Shown piece by piece: positions 22,111 through 35,250 of a stretch of 64,000 nucleotides of DNA. Origin of the DNA: Certhia americana (taxonomy: Eukaryota > Chordata > Aves > Passeriformes > Certhiidae); NCBI GenBank assembly GCA_018697195.1, contig CM031878.1, forward strand, positions 62,933,471 through 62,997,470. Direction: 5' to 3'. Both the position numbers and the translations under genes were made by a program. The notes below the pieces were generated by a model. That model had not been told where the DNA came from. It searched no databases and saw only the letters and a list, made by a program, of their open reading frames with translations. Every line of letters starts with the position of its first letter. Within the stretch, counting starts at the first letter, position 1.

Positions 22111-23665
22111 TGTGTAATTATGAAGCGTCAGACCGGTAAAGCATGGGATTTTCCCTCCTAAGTAGATATTCTAGGATTATGTTTTTACCATTTTAGTTGA
22201 AACTGCACTAGAATTGTTGATGGAAGTGCACAGAATATAATGTTTGTAGTTTATCAGCATTACTCACTTTCAATATTAAATTACAGAAATTTCTTGGCTA
22301 GTTTATATTAGATGTCTAGTTTGCACTTAGTTAGAAAATAATCTTTTTCAACCGTATGAAATACCATTTTGATTTGATTTATTATACTTTTCGATGATGA
22401 GAGAAGTAGATTTAAAGACACATCCTCTGTGTTTCATCTGAGTGTCTTCTTGAATAGTTTATAAATGCAACATGTCTAACCTTGAAAAGGGTGTATGTAG
22501 CAAGACTGGTTTTGCTGCATTAATCCAAGATTTCCATTGGCACCTTTTCCATGGATTACTCAAATAAATATCTCTAACTACCCATGTGTCACATTATTTT
22601 TCTCCATTCAAGCAAGACATGTCAGCATTGTTATCTTGAATTCTCTATGTAGTAACAAGGATAGCTGTGGACTCCACATATATTTATCACCACAAGATAA
22701 TGCCTTTTTTCCAGTTATCTATGTCTAAACGTCTGAGTTGTGAGTGCAGAGAACAAGACAACTGAAAATGTAATCACAGCTAGGTGCCAGAGCACAGCAG
22801 AGGACCAGGATCTCCTCAGGCCCAGGCAGACATGGGGAACCCATCTCTCCTAGGAACCCCACAGCAATCAATCTCAGCACCTGAGGAAGGGAGCTGAGGG
22901 GGTGCTCAGTACAGAGGGGCTGAAGGTAACAGCAACCCCAAGTCCAGGGCATTTCACAAATCTATGAGGATAGGGTAGGTCAGGGGTCAGGACAGAAAAT
23001 TACCCTACAGGTCAGCATACGGGTGGGTGTGGCTGGAGGGCAGCACTCCTTGAATGTCACCCCTATGCCCATGGGAGAAGGTCTGTCACATAGGTGAGGG
23101 TCCCATGTGATGATGAGCACAGCTTTAGAGGTCAACTAGTGCCCCACCAGAATATGGACAAGAAGGGATTTTTGAGTGACATAGCTACCCTCTGGTGGCC
23201 TTTTACTTGACATGCTCCAGTTGGCCAATGTTTGTTTCACTGTATGTCCAAAACTAGAGGCAGGAATGCTCTAGATGTTATCTAACTAGAGCTGCATGCA
23301 GCAGAATAATCCTTTCCCTTAATCTGTGCTCATATTTTTACAAGCTGGGATGGTGTTAGCCTTCTTTGCTGCAGGGCACAGAGCTGAATCACTCAAATTA
23401 CTGTATACCAGGACCTTCATCTCCCTTCCAGATGACCTGCTCTCCAGTTTGTTTGTTGGTTGTTGCATCCATAACATTCGACTCTAGGTACAAAAGTATT
23501 GTAGAAGAAGATGTTCAAAGCCTTACAAGGATCACAATACAATCTGCAAATAAATGTGCAAATGCAAAGGTAAAAAGTAGTTAAAAAATATAAAGGTTAA
23601 CGCAAATTGGAGTTTGTCACTTTTTTATGCAGACCTTATGTTGTGTTTGCACAAACTTAATACTT
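22111..23665. other. Non-coding DNA, no gene recognised
   Basis: Unique sequence without long open frames or recognisable repeat ends. Confidence 0.6.
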
Positions 23666-24606
23666 CATAGAATCAAAGAATCATAGAATGGTTTGCATTG
23701 GTAGACACCATTAAAGGTCATGTAGTGCAACATCCTGGAATAAGCAGCAACATCAAAAAAATCAGGTTTTCTCAGAGCAACATCCAGCCTGATCTTTAAT
23801 AATTCCAGGAATGTGTCATCTACAGCTTCTCTAAGGAATATGTTCCAGTGGTTCTTCACCACCGCAACAAAAAAACTTTCTCCTTATCTAGCCTGAATCT
23901 GCCTTCTTATAGTTTAAATGATTAGCCACTGTCCTATTATTACAGGCCCTGTTAAAAACTCCCTCCCCATTTTTCTTAAACAGCCTTATATTCTTATTTA
24001 AGTATTGAAATGCCCCATAAAGGTCTCCCCCAGAGCCTTCTCCTCTCCTGGCTGAACAATTCCAACTCTAATAAGTTTTGTGGCTTCTTCTGGACTCTCT
24101 TCAGCAGCTCCATGTCCTTCCTGTGCTGGGACCCCAGGGCTGGAGGCAGCTCTGCAGGTGGGGTCTCAGCAGAGCAGGGCACAGGGGCAGAATTCCCTCC
24201 CTCTCCTGCTGCCCACAGAGCTCTGGATGCAGCCCAGGACACACTTGGATCTCTGGGCTGGCAGTGCCCTTGGCTGGCTCCTGTCCAGCTCTCACTCCCA
24301 GCACCCCCAAGTCCCTCTGGGCAGGGCTGCTCTCCATCTCTTCATCCCCAGCCTGGGCTGGCACCAGGGGTTGCCCTGACCCAGGTGCAGCACCAGCACT
24401 TGGTCTTGTGTGTAAACTTCATGAGATTACCACGGGACACTGCTCCAGCTTGTCCGGGGTCCTCTGGACGGCATCCTTTAGAAGTGTCAACTGCACCACC
24501 CAGCTTGGTATCATCTCCAAACTTGCTGAGTGTGCATTCAATCCCATTGTTCATGTCACTGATGAAGGAATTAGAAAGTGTTGGCCCCAGCACTGGCTCC
24601 TTGTCT
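23666..24606 (-). mobile_element. CR1 LINE, 5'-truncated (ORF2 end and 3' UTR)
   Basis: The left end carries the CR1 3' terminus, with TCATAGAATCA followed by ATCATAGAATGG on the plus strand. The minus strand at 24593-24342 encodes the reverse transcriptase box as FGDDTKLGGAVD (FGDD codons about 24510-24521). This is the avian CR1 form of the catalytic Asp-Asp box. It is followed by the CR1 3' region. The 5' side stops near 24606, as in most CR1 copies, which are cut short during insertion. CR1 copies itself by target-primed reverse transcription. This copy has frameshifts and is dead. The 210-codon plus-strand frame at 24010-24642 is antisense to it and not a gene. Confidence 0.9.
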
Positions 24607-24647
24607 TGGTATGTATTTGATATGTACTTAATGAGTACCTAATGTGT

Positions 24648-25422
24648 AGTCTTGGTTTGGAAAGACAGGGGTGTCTGCTAGGGAACTAAAAATGGAAGCT
24701 TCCCTTAGACTTGTTATAATTCTAAAATTGAAGAGGGCTCAGGCAAAGATGTGAGGGTAGGAATAACAGTTCTTTACTAGTGAGCCTAACAAGGTAAGTT
24801 AACAACAATAACTATAATGTTGACAACAAACAGAACTAGAGAGAAAAGAAAAAAAACCCCAAAAAACAAAACCCAACAACAACTCAGTTACAGTTCTCTT
24901 CTGGCACCCTCCCCCCTCAGTACCATCACAAGCTACCAGAATGAACAGCAGTCCTGGGGGATGAGATGTATCTGAGGTTCAGCGGCGGTAGCTGGAGCTG
25001 TAGAAATGTCCCAGCTAGGCACAGGGTGCAAAACACAGCGTGGGGAAGCTTTGAACAAAACTGAAGCAGCAGCAGGTGCAGTGCAATGGGGCAGGAGCTC
25101 CCGGCAGGGCAGGGAGAGAACAGGTTCCCAAATCCCGGGGGACACACGAACAGACGGTGGTGGGTCACTCCGAGCTGAGCTCCAGGTAAGGGATGGTGAG
25201 AGCTCTCTGCTGTCCCAAAGATGAGCAGTCCTGGCAGTTTCCTCTGAGAGCAAAAAAAAACCTGCCCAGAGTGAAGTGAAGTCCGGGTGCCACCCTGTCT
25301 CTGCCTTAGCTGCTTTCCTTTGTTTGTTTCCAAGCACCCATAAGCACCCAAAAGCATCCATCAATCAGCTTCTTAGCAACTTCTGGAAAAAATTCTATAA
25401 GAAAGCAACCCAACCCGAAACA
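24648..25422 (-). repeat. Family B solo LTR, copy 2 (775 bp), TSD TGTGT
   Basis: On the minus strand it starts TGTTTCGGGTTGGG at 25422 and ends CCAAACCAAGACT at 24648, where the final A has become T. Perfect 5-bp TSD TGTGT is at 24643-24647 and 25423-25427. It is closely similar to 20470-21224 throughout, including the open frames, but inverted. Its polyadenylation signal has changed to AGTAAA. Confidence 0.9.
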
Positions 25423-25427
25423 TGTGT

Positions 25428-27368
25428 CAACTGTAATGAGCCTATTTAAAGATAGGTCTTCATACGCAATGAAATAAAATTTGTCTGAGTTCATTAAGTC
25501 CTTCTCTTCCCTGTAATTCTGATTTTTGTGAAGCACAGAAGTAAATTCCTGACTTTGACTTTAAGCAATAAATGCTGCATCTTTTCTGCTTTTTAAAAAG
25601 AATAAAAATTAAAATTAAAAATTAAAAATAATTTAAAGAATATTTTAAAATGCTTCTCACATTCATCTTCAAGTGCCATGTGAATAGTCCAGTTTCAAAT
25701 CTGCATATGGCCAGCTGTCACAGTTTAGCACTACAGAGAATCTGGTATAACTTTGATGTAAGCTAAGGAATCATATCTATCCTTAAATCGAAATTCACTT
25801 ATAGCTTTGAGATGTAGCTGTAGTCAAATTCAGAAATAAAACATTTCTTCCTTGCATTGCTTGGCACAAATAAACTTCTGAAGATAATGGATATAATTCT
25901 CACCACCAGGCAAGCTGAAATGTTCAGTCAGTACTGTGAAAGCCTGTAGCATTTCTTCAGAAGGCCAGCAAGATTTATGGCAAATTCGTGGGGTTTATGT
26001 TAACTTTGTTATTTATATAACTAATTATTTATATAACTTTGTTAACTATTTCTGGGAGAAACTTGTAGACAGCTGAAATCAGAAATTATTATCTGATTAA
26101 CTGGATTAATAAAAAAACAGGTTAATAATTATTTGTCCTAACTGTAATTTGACAAATTGGGAGTGAGAATAGATTTAATGGGCAATAAGACTGTGAAATT
26201 GTAAAGTGGTCACCCACTTAGGCAACTATCAAATGCCAATTGTTCAACTCAAAAATTGCTTCATTTTATATAATTGGCAGCCATTCTTCTAATTTTCACA
26301 AAAAATCACCTGCACTTTTAATAAGAAAAAAAAGGTAAATTTAGCTTAGAATCCACCTCTTATTTCAGAAGGATAAATGTTGCACATTCTACTTATGTAT
26401 TAAATTTTTAAACTTTCTTCTCTGGCTCCTCAGTGGTAGCTATGAATTCTGACATAAATCTCTTATTAAGACTGCATAAATCATGCTATGCTTTAAAAAA
26501 AACTTTTAAGACTGGAATGCCACCTAATAAAATCTCCAAAATTTATAGACAACTGAAAAGGAGTAACACTATAAAAAATCGAGCAGTCTCCGGTTCCTCA
26601 CTTGCAATGCTAGCAATGAAGTCCAGATCTGTGTGTGAAGTAATTTCTGATAATACACAAAAGTTACATTCAAAGCTATTAGATCCAAAGCCTGTTAAAC
26701 TCTCTGGATATACTCATCCTGGTGTATTTTTATCTATTGCTTAACATTGCCTAGAATTATGCTTAGGCATGATTTGGGAGTCAGAATTCATCGGGTCCTT
26801 CCATGTCTGACAGGTAGCTTTGAATGTCTGACAGTTTACAGATCCTCTCTTGAAACCTGTCTGGAGACTTGACTAGAAGACCTGCAGTCTTTTTGTGCCA
26901 GTTTGCCTCTATTATTTCAAATATTTCCCTGGTGCCTTTAATTTACTGGTGTTTCTGAGCATACTTGACAGGACCTGAACAGTTTTCCTCAGTGCTGTTT
27001 CCGGGTGCTCTCACATCCACAGGACAGGGAAAGGGTGTTTTCTAAAATAGACACCTCTTCGTGCATGCTTAAGTGACCTAAAAATTACCCCTTGTCAGAA
27101 TGACGTCTTCAGAGTAGCATAAAATTTTTTCCCAGCTCCTGATTCTCTAAATGAATCCCCATAAATGCAAGTCCCATAAGACTTGACTACACTGACCTCT
27201 GTCATTATTTCCTGACACTGCAGCAAGGGAAGAGCATGAGAGCATGTCAGCATCACTCAGATAGCAGAAATCTTCCTGACCACTGCTGACTTCATACTCA
27301 TATATTAACTATTATATAAAATACTAGTCTGATTTATTAAAATATGAATATTGATCTAATATCAATAC
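25428..27368. other. Non-coding AT-rich DNA
   Basis: No supported gene. There is a small local duplication of TTATTTATATAAC at 26009-26021 and 26025-26037. The 103-codon open frame at 26433-26744 shows no recognisable domain. Confidence 0.6.
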
Positions 27369-27373
27369 CCAAC

Positions 27374-27996
27374 TGTGACGGACAAAAGACTCTCTAACAG
27401 TTAAGTTAGAAAGTGTATGTTTATTGACGGCCGGGCAGCTGCGTGGGATAGCTCTCCAATATGCACTGCCAAAATCACAGGTATTTACAAAGACTTATCC
27501 ACAAAAATGTTGAATACACAAAATACAAATGCATATTCATACTCCTGTCACCTCCTCTCCTCCGCTTCGTATGCTAATTGACAAAAAGGCTATTAAGCAT
27601 GCGTAGTTTGTTCTCTGAAATGAGTCGGGGGTCTTATGTGGGGAGTGGTCACCAAAAGGAGGAAGTAAAACTAGTCTTCCTCGTTCTAAACTTTCAATCT
27701 TTGATGGATACGTGATAAATGACTCCTTGGAAAAACTTATAGTTTCCTGTTCCCAAGACTGTTTTTAGAGATAGCTTGTGTTTTTGGGGTCTATTGATCA
27801 ATTTCCTTGTTTTTCGTTACAAGCCCAGCTTACACAAACATAATCTTGACAGGCAATGAGTTATTAGATCCGGGATAGCTTATTTAAAATCTGGTCTCTC
27901 TCTTAACCATCCTCTGAATTTTAACTGATTTCAGCAAAGCTTTTTTTTCTCAGCTAAATCAGCAATATCTTCAAAATTAGTGTCTCAAGTCATGCA
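27374..27996 (-). repeat. Solo LTR (family E), about 623 bp, TSD CCAAC
   Basis: The minus-strand 3' end TTTTGTCCGTCACA lies at 27374, with AATAAA (27420-27425) about 50 bp before it. The 5' end TGCATGACTTGAG is at 27996. Flanks CCAAC at 27369-27373 and 27997-28001 match exactly. Several CpG sites survive, unlike the neighbouring DNA. The 3' end is convincing; the 5' end rests on the TSD match alone. Confidence 0.62.
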
Positions 27997-28001
27997 CCAA
28001 C

Positions 28002-28378
28002 TGTGCGATGCTCTGATATTTCTGATGTGCTACAGACTCCCTACTGAGGGCAGGCAATACTGATTGTGATTACAGAGTTGATTATAAGCTGTTTTGCTCA
28101 GACAAAAGTGTTTACCTGCTATCCCTCTTTTATTAACGAGGCCTCTGGGTCACAGTGAAAAGCCCGACAAAAGCAGTCCCAATGGACAGCTCTAACAGCA
28201 GGACTTAAATGCTCTTTGCTCACAGCCAAATACTGGGATTGTTGAAAGGGGTGTAGCACTTGAGACTACCTGCTAAGGGCACATCTAAACTTTTTTTGTG
28301 CAACCAGATTAACCAGGGTAATTTTAAGAGAGTAGGATCCAACTCAAGAAATTTTGGTGTATTACACCTGGGGAATGA
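28002..28378. other. Non-coding spacer
   Basis: Nothing recognised. Confidence 0.55.
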
Positions 28379-28383
28379 AGTCT

Positions 28384-30058
28384 TGTCCTGGGTTGGCTCT
28401 AATTGGACAATTTTGTAATATTGACGTCTGATTAGATCAATGAAAAGAGTGGATATGCCTTTTGTAAATACGCGTCTTAAAACAAACAAAAAAAACAACA
28501 AACCAAACCAAAAACGGGAATAGCTCTCTTTATTTCCAGCCTTGAAGGTGGTAGCACGCTGGGGTCTAGGCCAGTCCTGGCTCGGCCCACATGGCCGGGT
28601 CTAGTCTGGCTCCTAGGGCCCGGCCAAGATTTTTCTGTCTCTGGATGAGTGGGTGAGTGGGGTGCCGAACCCCTCACTGAGGAGCTGTCGGGCTTTTCAC
28701 CAAGGAGCTCACCAAGCACTATCTCGACAGACGATAACCTCGACAGATTTTTGCCAGCAGAAACAAACTCTTTCTTAGCAGAGCCTGCCGGACTGTGCCA
28801 GACAGAGCCCGTGTCAGCACCGGGAGCAGTTTAAGAGAGAGTGGCCCTGGGCCAGGAGCAGCCGCTGCCATTGCAGACCGGGAGCGCCCACATGGCCGGG
28901 ATCGGATGGATCGGGGCAATCCCACACGGACACCTCGGCATGGCTGGCAGTGAATTTTGTGTGCTCAGCTGCTTTACGCCAGCTTTACTACAGACAGAAG
29001 GATAAAAGCATCGGCGACAGTTTCTTTCCCTGTTTTCATCACCCCAGCAGAGTAGGGCTGACTCGCACGGTGCCGGAGGGGACCATGTAGCCAGCAGGGA
29101 AGAACGACGAGCCATGTTCCTGAAACAGAGCTTAGACCAGATCAGCTTTTCAGCATTGCAAGATTTTATAATGGTAAAGCATGAGAACAAATGAATTTAC
29201 AAATACCATTTCTCTCCTAAATTAGGAAAAGAAAAAAGGTGAACACATAGAGATAATAATATGGGATTCTGAGATCAGTAAAGAAAGAGCTAATTCTAGA
29301 TAGAAGGGATTGAAGAGGTTGGTTTTTTTTTTAAGTTTGACTTAAAATCCTGTAAAGCTATGGTGAAGGTATATTTGACTTTGTTTAGGTTTCCTTGTGA
29401 CTCATAGACATGCATTGGGGGGATGTAGCATTCTAGTACAGCTGTGAGCTGACACACCAGTAGTAGAAGCAGATGGATGTTGGTGTAAATCTAGAGAGAA
29501 ACTTGAGCATAAAGAAATGAGAAACTTTACCTTAGAGATAGTAGTAGAAAACCTCTAGCCCCAGAGATCGACAAAGAGAACTTTTGCTCTGCGTTAGAAC
29601 AGCTCATTCTTAAAATAGCACCCCAATAAATTGGAAACGCCTATTAAAGCAGCTGTGAGAAAAACTGCAAGATACAGGAAGGACTTTCACACTGCAAACA
29701 GATTTCTTCTTATATCCCAGGAGGCAGATTTACTTTGTGACATTAAAACCATGAGAGTACTATTGTAAAGAAGTCTCCATAGTATGGCAGGAAAAACTCT
29801 TCTCCCTAAGTGAACTGAGGAAACTATTTCAGAAATAGTAAACTGACTAAAAGTCCTAGGTTTTTGTCTCTCCATTGTCAGCAGAAAAGAATATTGTAGA
29901 GGGAGAAGAAAAAGGTGTTCTGAATGTTTTATTCTGATTTTTCATAATATGTTCTTTTTAACTCTGTTAATAAAGTTTTCTTTATACCCCTTCCAAGTTT
30001 CAACATGTTTTGCTTTTTCTCCTAATCCTGTCTCACAGGAAAAAAAAAACCTACCACA
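28384..30058 (+). repeat. Family A LTR-like element, copy 2 (1675 bp), TSD AGTCT
   Basis: It starts TGTCCTGGGTTGG, ends in an A-rich stretch and CCTACCACA, and is flanked by perfect AGTCT duplications at 28379-28383 and 30059-30063. It is colinear with copy 1 (16446-18157). It has two instead of four 23-bp units, lacks the AG microsatellite, has a deletion of about 18 bp near 29171, and its TATA box is changed. AATAAA is at 29969-29974. The first 100 bp differ from copy 1 mainly by C/T and G/A changes. Confidence 0.85.
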
Positions 30059-30147
30059 AGTCTGTAGTTATGAATTATTTAGTCCTTCATTGTATAAGTC
30101 TCATTTTAAACAAAAACTGTTTACCTATACATGGCAGTAATGATTCA

Positions 30148-30217
30148 GGGAAAGGAGAGAGGAGAGCAGAGAGGGGAGGGGAGGAGAAGGGAGAAGGAGA
30201 AGGAGAGGAGAGGAGAA
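30148..30217 (+). repeat. Purine-only GA-rich tract
   Basis: About 70 bp of nearly pure G and A (GGAGAGGAGAG-type) on the plus strand, interrupted only by one C. It is a simple repeat. Confidence 0.85.
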
Positions 30218-33200
30218 ATTTACATCAATTTATTCAAAATTGTAAACTATCTGCTTTAAACAAGCACTCCAAATTGGAATCTAGTTAGTGTGAGCTTTTA
30301 TAATAGATCTCTTGAAAGAGCATCACAAATTCTTTAGTGACAGTAAGGTAAAAATACTGTGCCACATTGTAAAAATTTTACCTTTGAGCTGTTTCTTACT
30401 CTAGATGTTGCACTACAGGATATGGCCGTAAGTATATTAGAGTTTAAATGTTCATTTTAGAAGCTCTGATACCTTTCCATTTCACACTGATTTTATCCCT
30501 TTTATTTCTGAACATAAGAAGAGCCCAATTTGTTTCTCACACAGATAAATCTAGTAAAGAATATTACATTCTGATTAAATTCTGCTATGGAAGGATAATA
30601 TTTTAAGTTAAATTGGAAAGGTAAAGGTAAGGAACAGCAAAGAATTACTAAGTGTCAATTATATGAGTAACTTTCTGCTGTAGTTTATTTTCTGTTTGGC
30701 TGTGCGTATTGATGGCATAACATACACAGAGCTGTGCTATTGTGTTTTGCTGATGCAAAGTTTCTACCCACTGACATATCAACATGTGCCAGCCAGTGGT
30801 AGTAGCATTTACAATTTCCGAATGAGATGGGACTGCTGCTGGATATGTCTTGAGCTAACTTTTTTTTGCTAAAGTCTCATTATATATTTGAGCCTATAGG
30901 AAGATGACAGTAGCTCACATTCCAGACAACAGATGCGGATTTTTCTATGTTACATTACACTTTAAATTTCTCTCAGCCTATGGTAAATACCATGAAGGAT
31001 ATTGACCCTTTAGCAAATTACAAAAACACACGTAAGCTTGCTTAAAAAAATGCTTGCTTGTAAACCTTAGAATACAAGTGACAGTGCTTTGCCTCTGAGG
31101 GTACTGTTCTTGAGGCTACTGAAATGAAACCATTAGAGGAATAGATGACTAAGGGAAAAATGGCTGGGATACTAATAACATTTGATTGGGTAATTGGGTG
31201 TTACTACTTGTGTCTCAGCGCAGTGGTTTGCGCTCCTTTTTGAGTTTAATGACAGAGGTTTGATTTTCATGTTAAATCGAGAATGACAGTACTTCGTAAG
31301 TTGCTTTCCTTTCTGACATTGAGGGCAAATAGAAAGTTGTTTAGGTTGAGTTACTTTTGTAGGATAATCTTTTTTAAAAGTGCTCTGGTTTCCTAAAAAT
31401 CCTTTACCTGAAATGAGTCCCACATCAACACACTATCATTCTATGGAATCTTTTTTCTGTTTAATTCTCAATTGTATTGATGATTTTTTTTTCACCTTTA
31501 GTTTGCTTTTTTCCAGGCTTGATATTTCTACTTAATTCCTCCTGAGTTTTTTTTTTTTTTTTTGCTTTCCTTCTAATTGTGATGTTGGTTCACCACCTTA
31601 CTATAAATAACAGTATTTTACGGTAGCTAGAAGATTTTCAGATTTTATGTCACTCAGGGACTTCATGGACTTTTCCTTGTTTGGGGTTTTTTTTTTTTTT
31701 TTAAAGACAAGTACTTCTAAACCATAGTTAACAGAACATAACCTGATTTTGTAGATGTGTGTTTGCAAAATTTGGATTTCTCTGACTGATATATTCAGGA
31801 CACTATATATGCTACATTTCAGAAATCAAATTATAAATTTTTTCCTTGTCTATCACCTGTGATCTTACAAATTTAGAGAGCTGCTGTTGTTGATCTCCAT
31901 GGAGGGACGCATGCTAATCCCACTAGAATAAATATATAATCTGTGTGCTGTTTCCCAGAATCAACATATGAACGAGACATGTATCTTATTACAGCTTTGA
32001 AAGCATTAGAAGTATTAGGAACAAAATTTGCTGTGAAACCTATTATTTAAGATCTGCTTCCCTAGTGTACAGAGCTTAATCTTGTAACCTGCTGTACAAG
32101 AACCTCCCGTACAGGAATTCTGACCCTCTCTGTTTGTTTTGACCTGCCACTCAGATTTTCTGGAGTGACAGTAAAAACTGTTTTGCCTGTTTGGTGCTTG
32201 TTCCCTCTCTTAAGGCCAGCCAAGCTGCTTTGTCTGTTTGGCTGAGTATTGCAGACTCTCCAGGGCGAGACTCAGCAATTTAGACTTTTTCTGTTTGTGG
32301 TAGCCCTTTACTGGTAGCTAAACAGGGCTGGGATAGATACCAGCTCATCAAGGCTTATAAATTTGGGGTATTTGAATATTCCTAGTGTAAGTGTACTTGC
32401 AAGAGTTACCTTTGATTAAAAATGTAACAAAGCAGAAGTTAAAAACTGGATCAGTACTTGATAAATAGCCTATCTGAATAGGCAAAACTTGGGTTTTGAG
32501 GGAACATATTGTTTTATTATTTATAAAAGCATTTAGATGGATGTGAAAGAAAGTTGGGAATGTTTCATTCGTCATTGGAATGTAGGCATGCAATTTGATT
32601 TCTAATACTCCAATCTTTTGTCTTGAAGCCTGTCCTGCATCTCATCACAACAGTATTTTTGTTTGTCAGATGGGCTTGATGATGAAATTACCAACAGTAC
32701 TGTGACCTGTAGGTGTAAGAGATATTGACAGGATATCTTTTTACATGTTCCATTCATTGTTTTCCAGGTATCAGAACTATTACAGTAAGTACAGCTGGTA
32801 TTGCTAATGAAGCTTGTAACCTAAAACCTGCAGCAATTTGTATGGCATTACATTACATACTAGAGTTTCCCCTCAAATCTCTTGAACCTCCTTTTTCCCT
32901 TTGCCCAAAGTGAAAATTCAGATCTGAATAGTTGCTACAGAATTAGATTTTAAAGGATTTTGCCTTTCACTACACTTATAAGTGACCAAGAGAGATTTCA
33001 GAATTACTCAGGGCTGCTGAAACTCCTCTGCTATGCCTGGCAACTTCTTAAAGCTTCTTAGCAAATATCTGCCAGGGGCTGAATTTTCCATCTACCTCTC
33101 TAAAGCAATCAAATTTATCTGGGGCAGAGGATTTCTAAAATTCATTAGAAATCTAAAACTTATTGTCAGGGCAATAAAGTACGAGAACTTCCTGCTCTGT

Positions 33201-35250
33201 TATTGTAATTGGTGCCTGGAGCACAAAATGACACGCTATATATTGTCGCATGGTGTCTTCTTAGACACATCTGTTTGTCCTTGGCCAGGATGATGAGTTC
33301 AGACAATTTATTGTTTGGTTCCACAGAGAATCTTTCTTCTCTCAAGCTTTATGATTATGGCTGGTCTTATGCCTGTCTCATTCTAGCCTTGTTTCTGGAA
33401 AGATGCCCAATGATTCACCTAAAGTTAATACTACACTGTCATATATCAGAAATACTGCTTGATATCTTTCAAAAATGGAACATTTATCCATCGAACTGTG
33501 GCAGACTTACTTAGCTTCACCATTATCTGTATTTCCATGACGTAAGATCTTACAGTTGTAACCTCTGTAATATTTTTCTTCACAGGTTACAGTTTCACAG
33601 TCATATTTGATGTTTTACTAGAGTCCTGTCCATGCGGGGAAAACATAAAAATGGAAGAGAACTTAATCCAGCAATCATTAGATGTCAACCAGATGAGTGT
33701 TCATTATATGTACTAAGTAACTACTGATATGCATGAACTCCAAGTAGTTTTAAAGGGGATAAATTCAATCCCCATTCTGTACTGTCGCTTAAAAATTTTT
33801 TCTAAGTTTTTAACCTTTGAACCCATATGAAAGGAATCCTGAAAGACTTAAATGCATAAATTAAACCACATTTCATTTGTATCAGCTTTAATTTACTCTA
33901 TAGCTTGTCAATTCCCCTTCATTGTAAAATTAAGTTGTGCACAAAAATACAAGACTAATACAGAGGTACTTTTATCTAAAAAACTAGTATTTTAAACTTT
34001 TTTGCCCCTCCTTTTCCTTTCATATGTATGAGAAATTATCAAATATTAAGATTGCTCAGTACTGTCCGGAAAAAGTAACATCTCAGGTTTACATTTTTGT
34101 AAACAAACAAACAAACAACAAAACCCCCTGGTATTCTGAGGAGGAATTCTAAAAATTCAGGAAAAAAAAATTAAATTACTTACCCATCTCTACTTGTTTT
34201 GTAGTGATCTTAAGAACAGCTCTTCCCCTTTATAAACAACTATTTTAATAATGAGAAAAAGAAATTTTTTTTTGTAAAAACCCAATGTCCCATATGTCTA
34301 TGGATCATTAGCCTATGTCTTATTAAAATTTTTCTGTGAAGCAAGGTATATGGGCTACTGGGACTCTATGAAACATGCAGAGTTTCTTGACTGATTTACT
34401 AAGGAAAGATGCTGCAATCAAGGTTATGAAAAACAATCAGGCATCCAGAGCACTGCCAACAGAACTAGAAAGGTGACTTTCTGAAGGCAAACCCAAACTG
34501 TCAGAGCGAATTTTTAATTAGTTTTTATACTTACAGAAGCTGAGAGCAGCCTTTTGTTTGTTAAACTTCGAGTATTTAAATTTTGAAAGACACTTCTGTA
34601 GTTAGGGATAACTTAGTCTCAGGTGGGATTGATGTCTTCCAGATAATTCAACCAGCAAATTTTGGGTTTCATTCATATAAACCGATATTGGATTGGTACA
34701 ATTAACTTTTCTCAGATTCTTTTAACAGCATTCATTTTATTTGACTTTAAAATTACATTAAAAGTTACATTAAAATTCATTTGTCTCTGGTAGGATCCTA
34801 TACTTTTAAAAGAAGGCAATAGGCTGACTTGAGAGAAGCAGGAAAACTACTACCTCAATCTGTTGAATTTGATCAGCTGTAACATTAGACTATGGCTGTT
34901 GTCATGTCTTAGTAAAAGGTGTTAAGGGAGATAGAGATCTTTTAAGCTTTCTACATATTAAACATAAAATTATTCTGGAAAAAAATGACTGTGTATTTAT
35001 AGCCAAAAGCTCAACTCTTGGAATTCTCAGGCTTTGGACTGTCCACCAATCTCTATTTTCCTATCTCCTGGCATGCATTATAAGCCTGGTTTTAATTAAC
35101 TGATCACATACATCCCACTCTTCACCTGGATTCCTGCTTCCTGTGGTGCACAATACATAGATAATTCTCCCTGAATGAGGAATTATTCATCATTATGTTT
35201 CTTTGTTATTGTTCAGTCTATGGTCCCATGCCACATTTTTAAGTTCATGG
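30218..35250. other. Non-coding DNA, no gene recognised
   Basis: Unique AT-rich sequence. It includes T-runs at 31547-31563 and near 31689-31702. No transposon ends were found. Confidence 0.6.

Noticed and set aside
24010..24642. 210-codon plus-strand open frame, the longest in the window
   Set aside because: It is antisense to the CR1 ORF2 end and 3' UTR, whose minus strand carries FGDDTKLGG; CR1 3' regions often leave such antisense frames.
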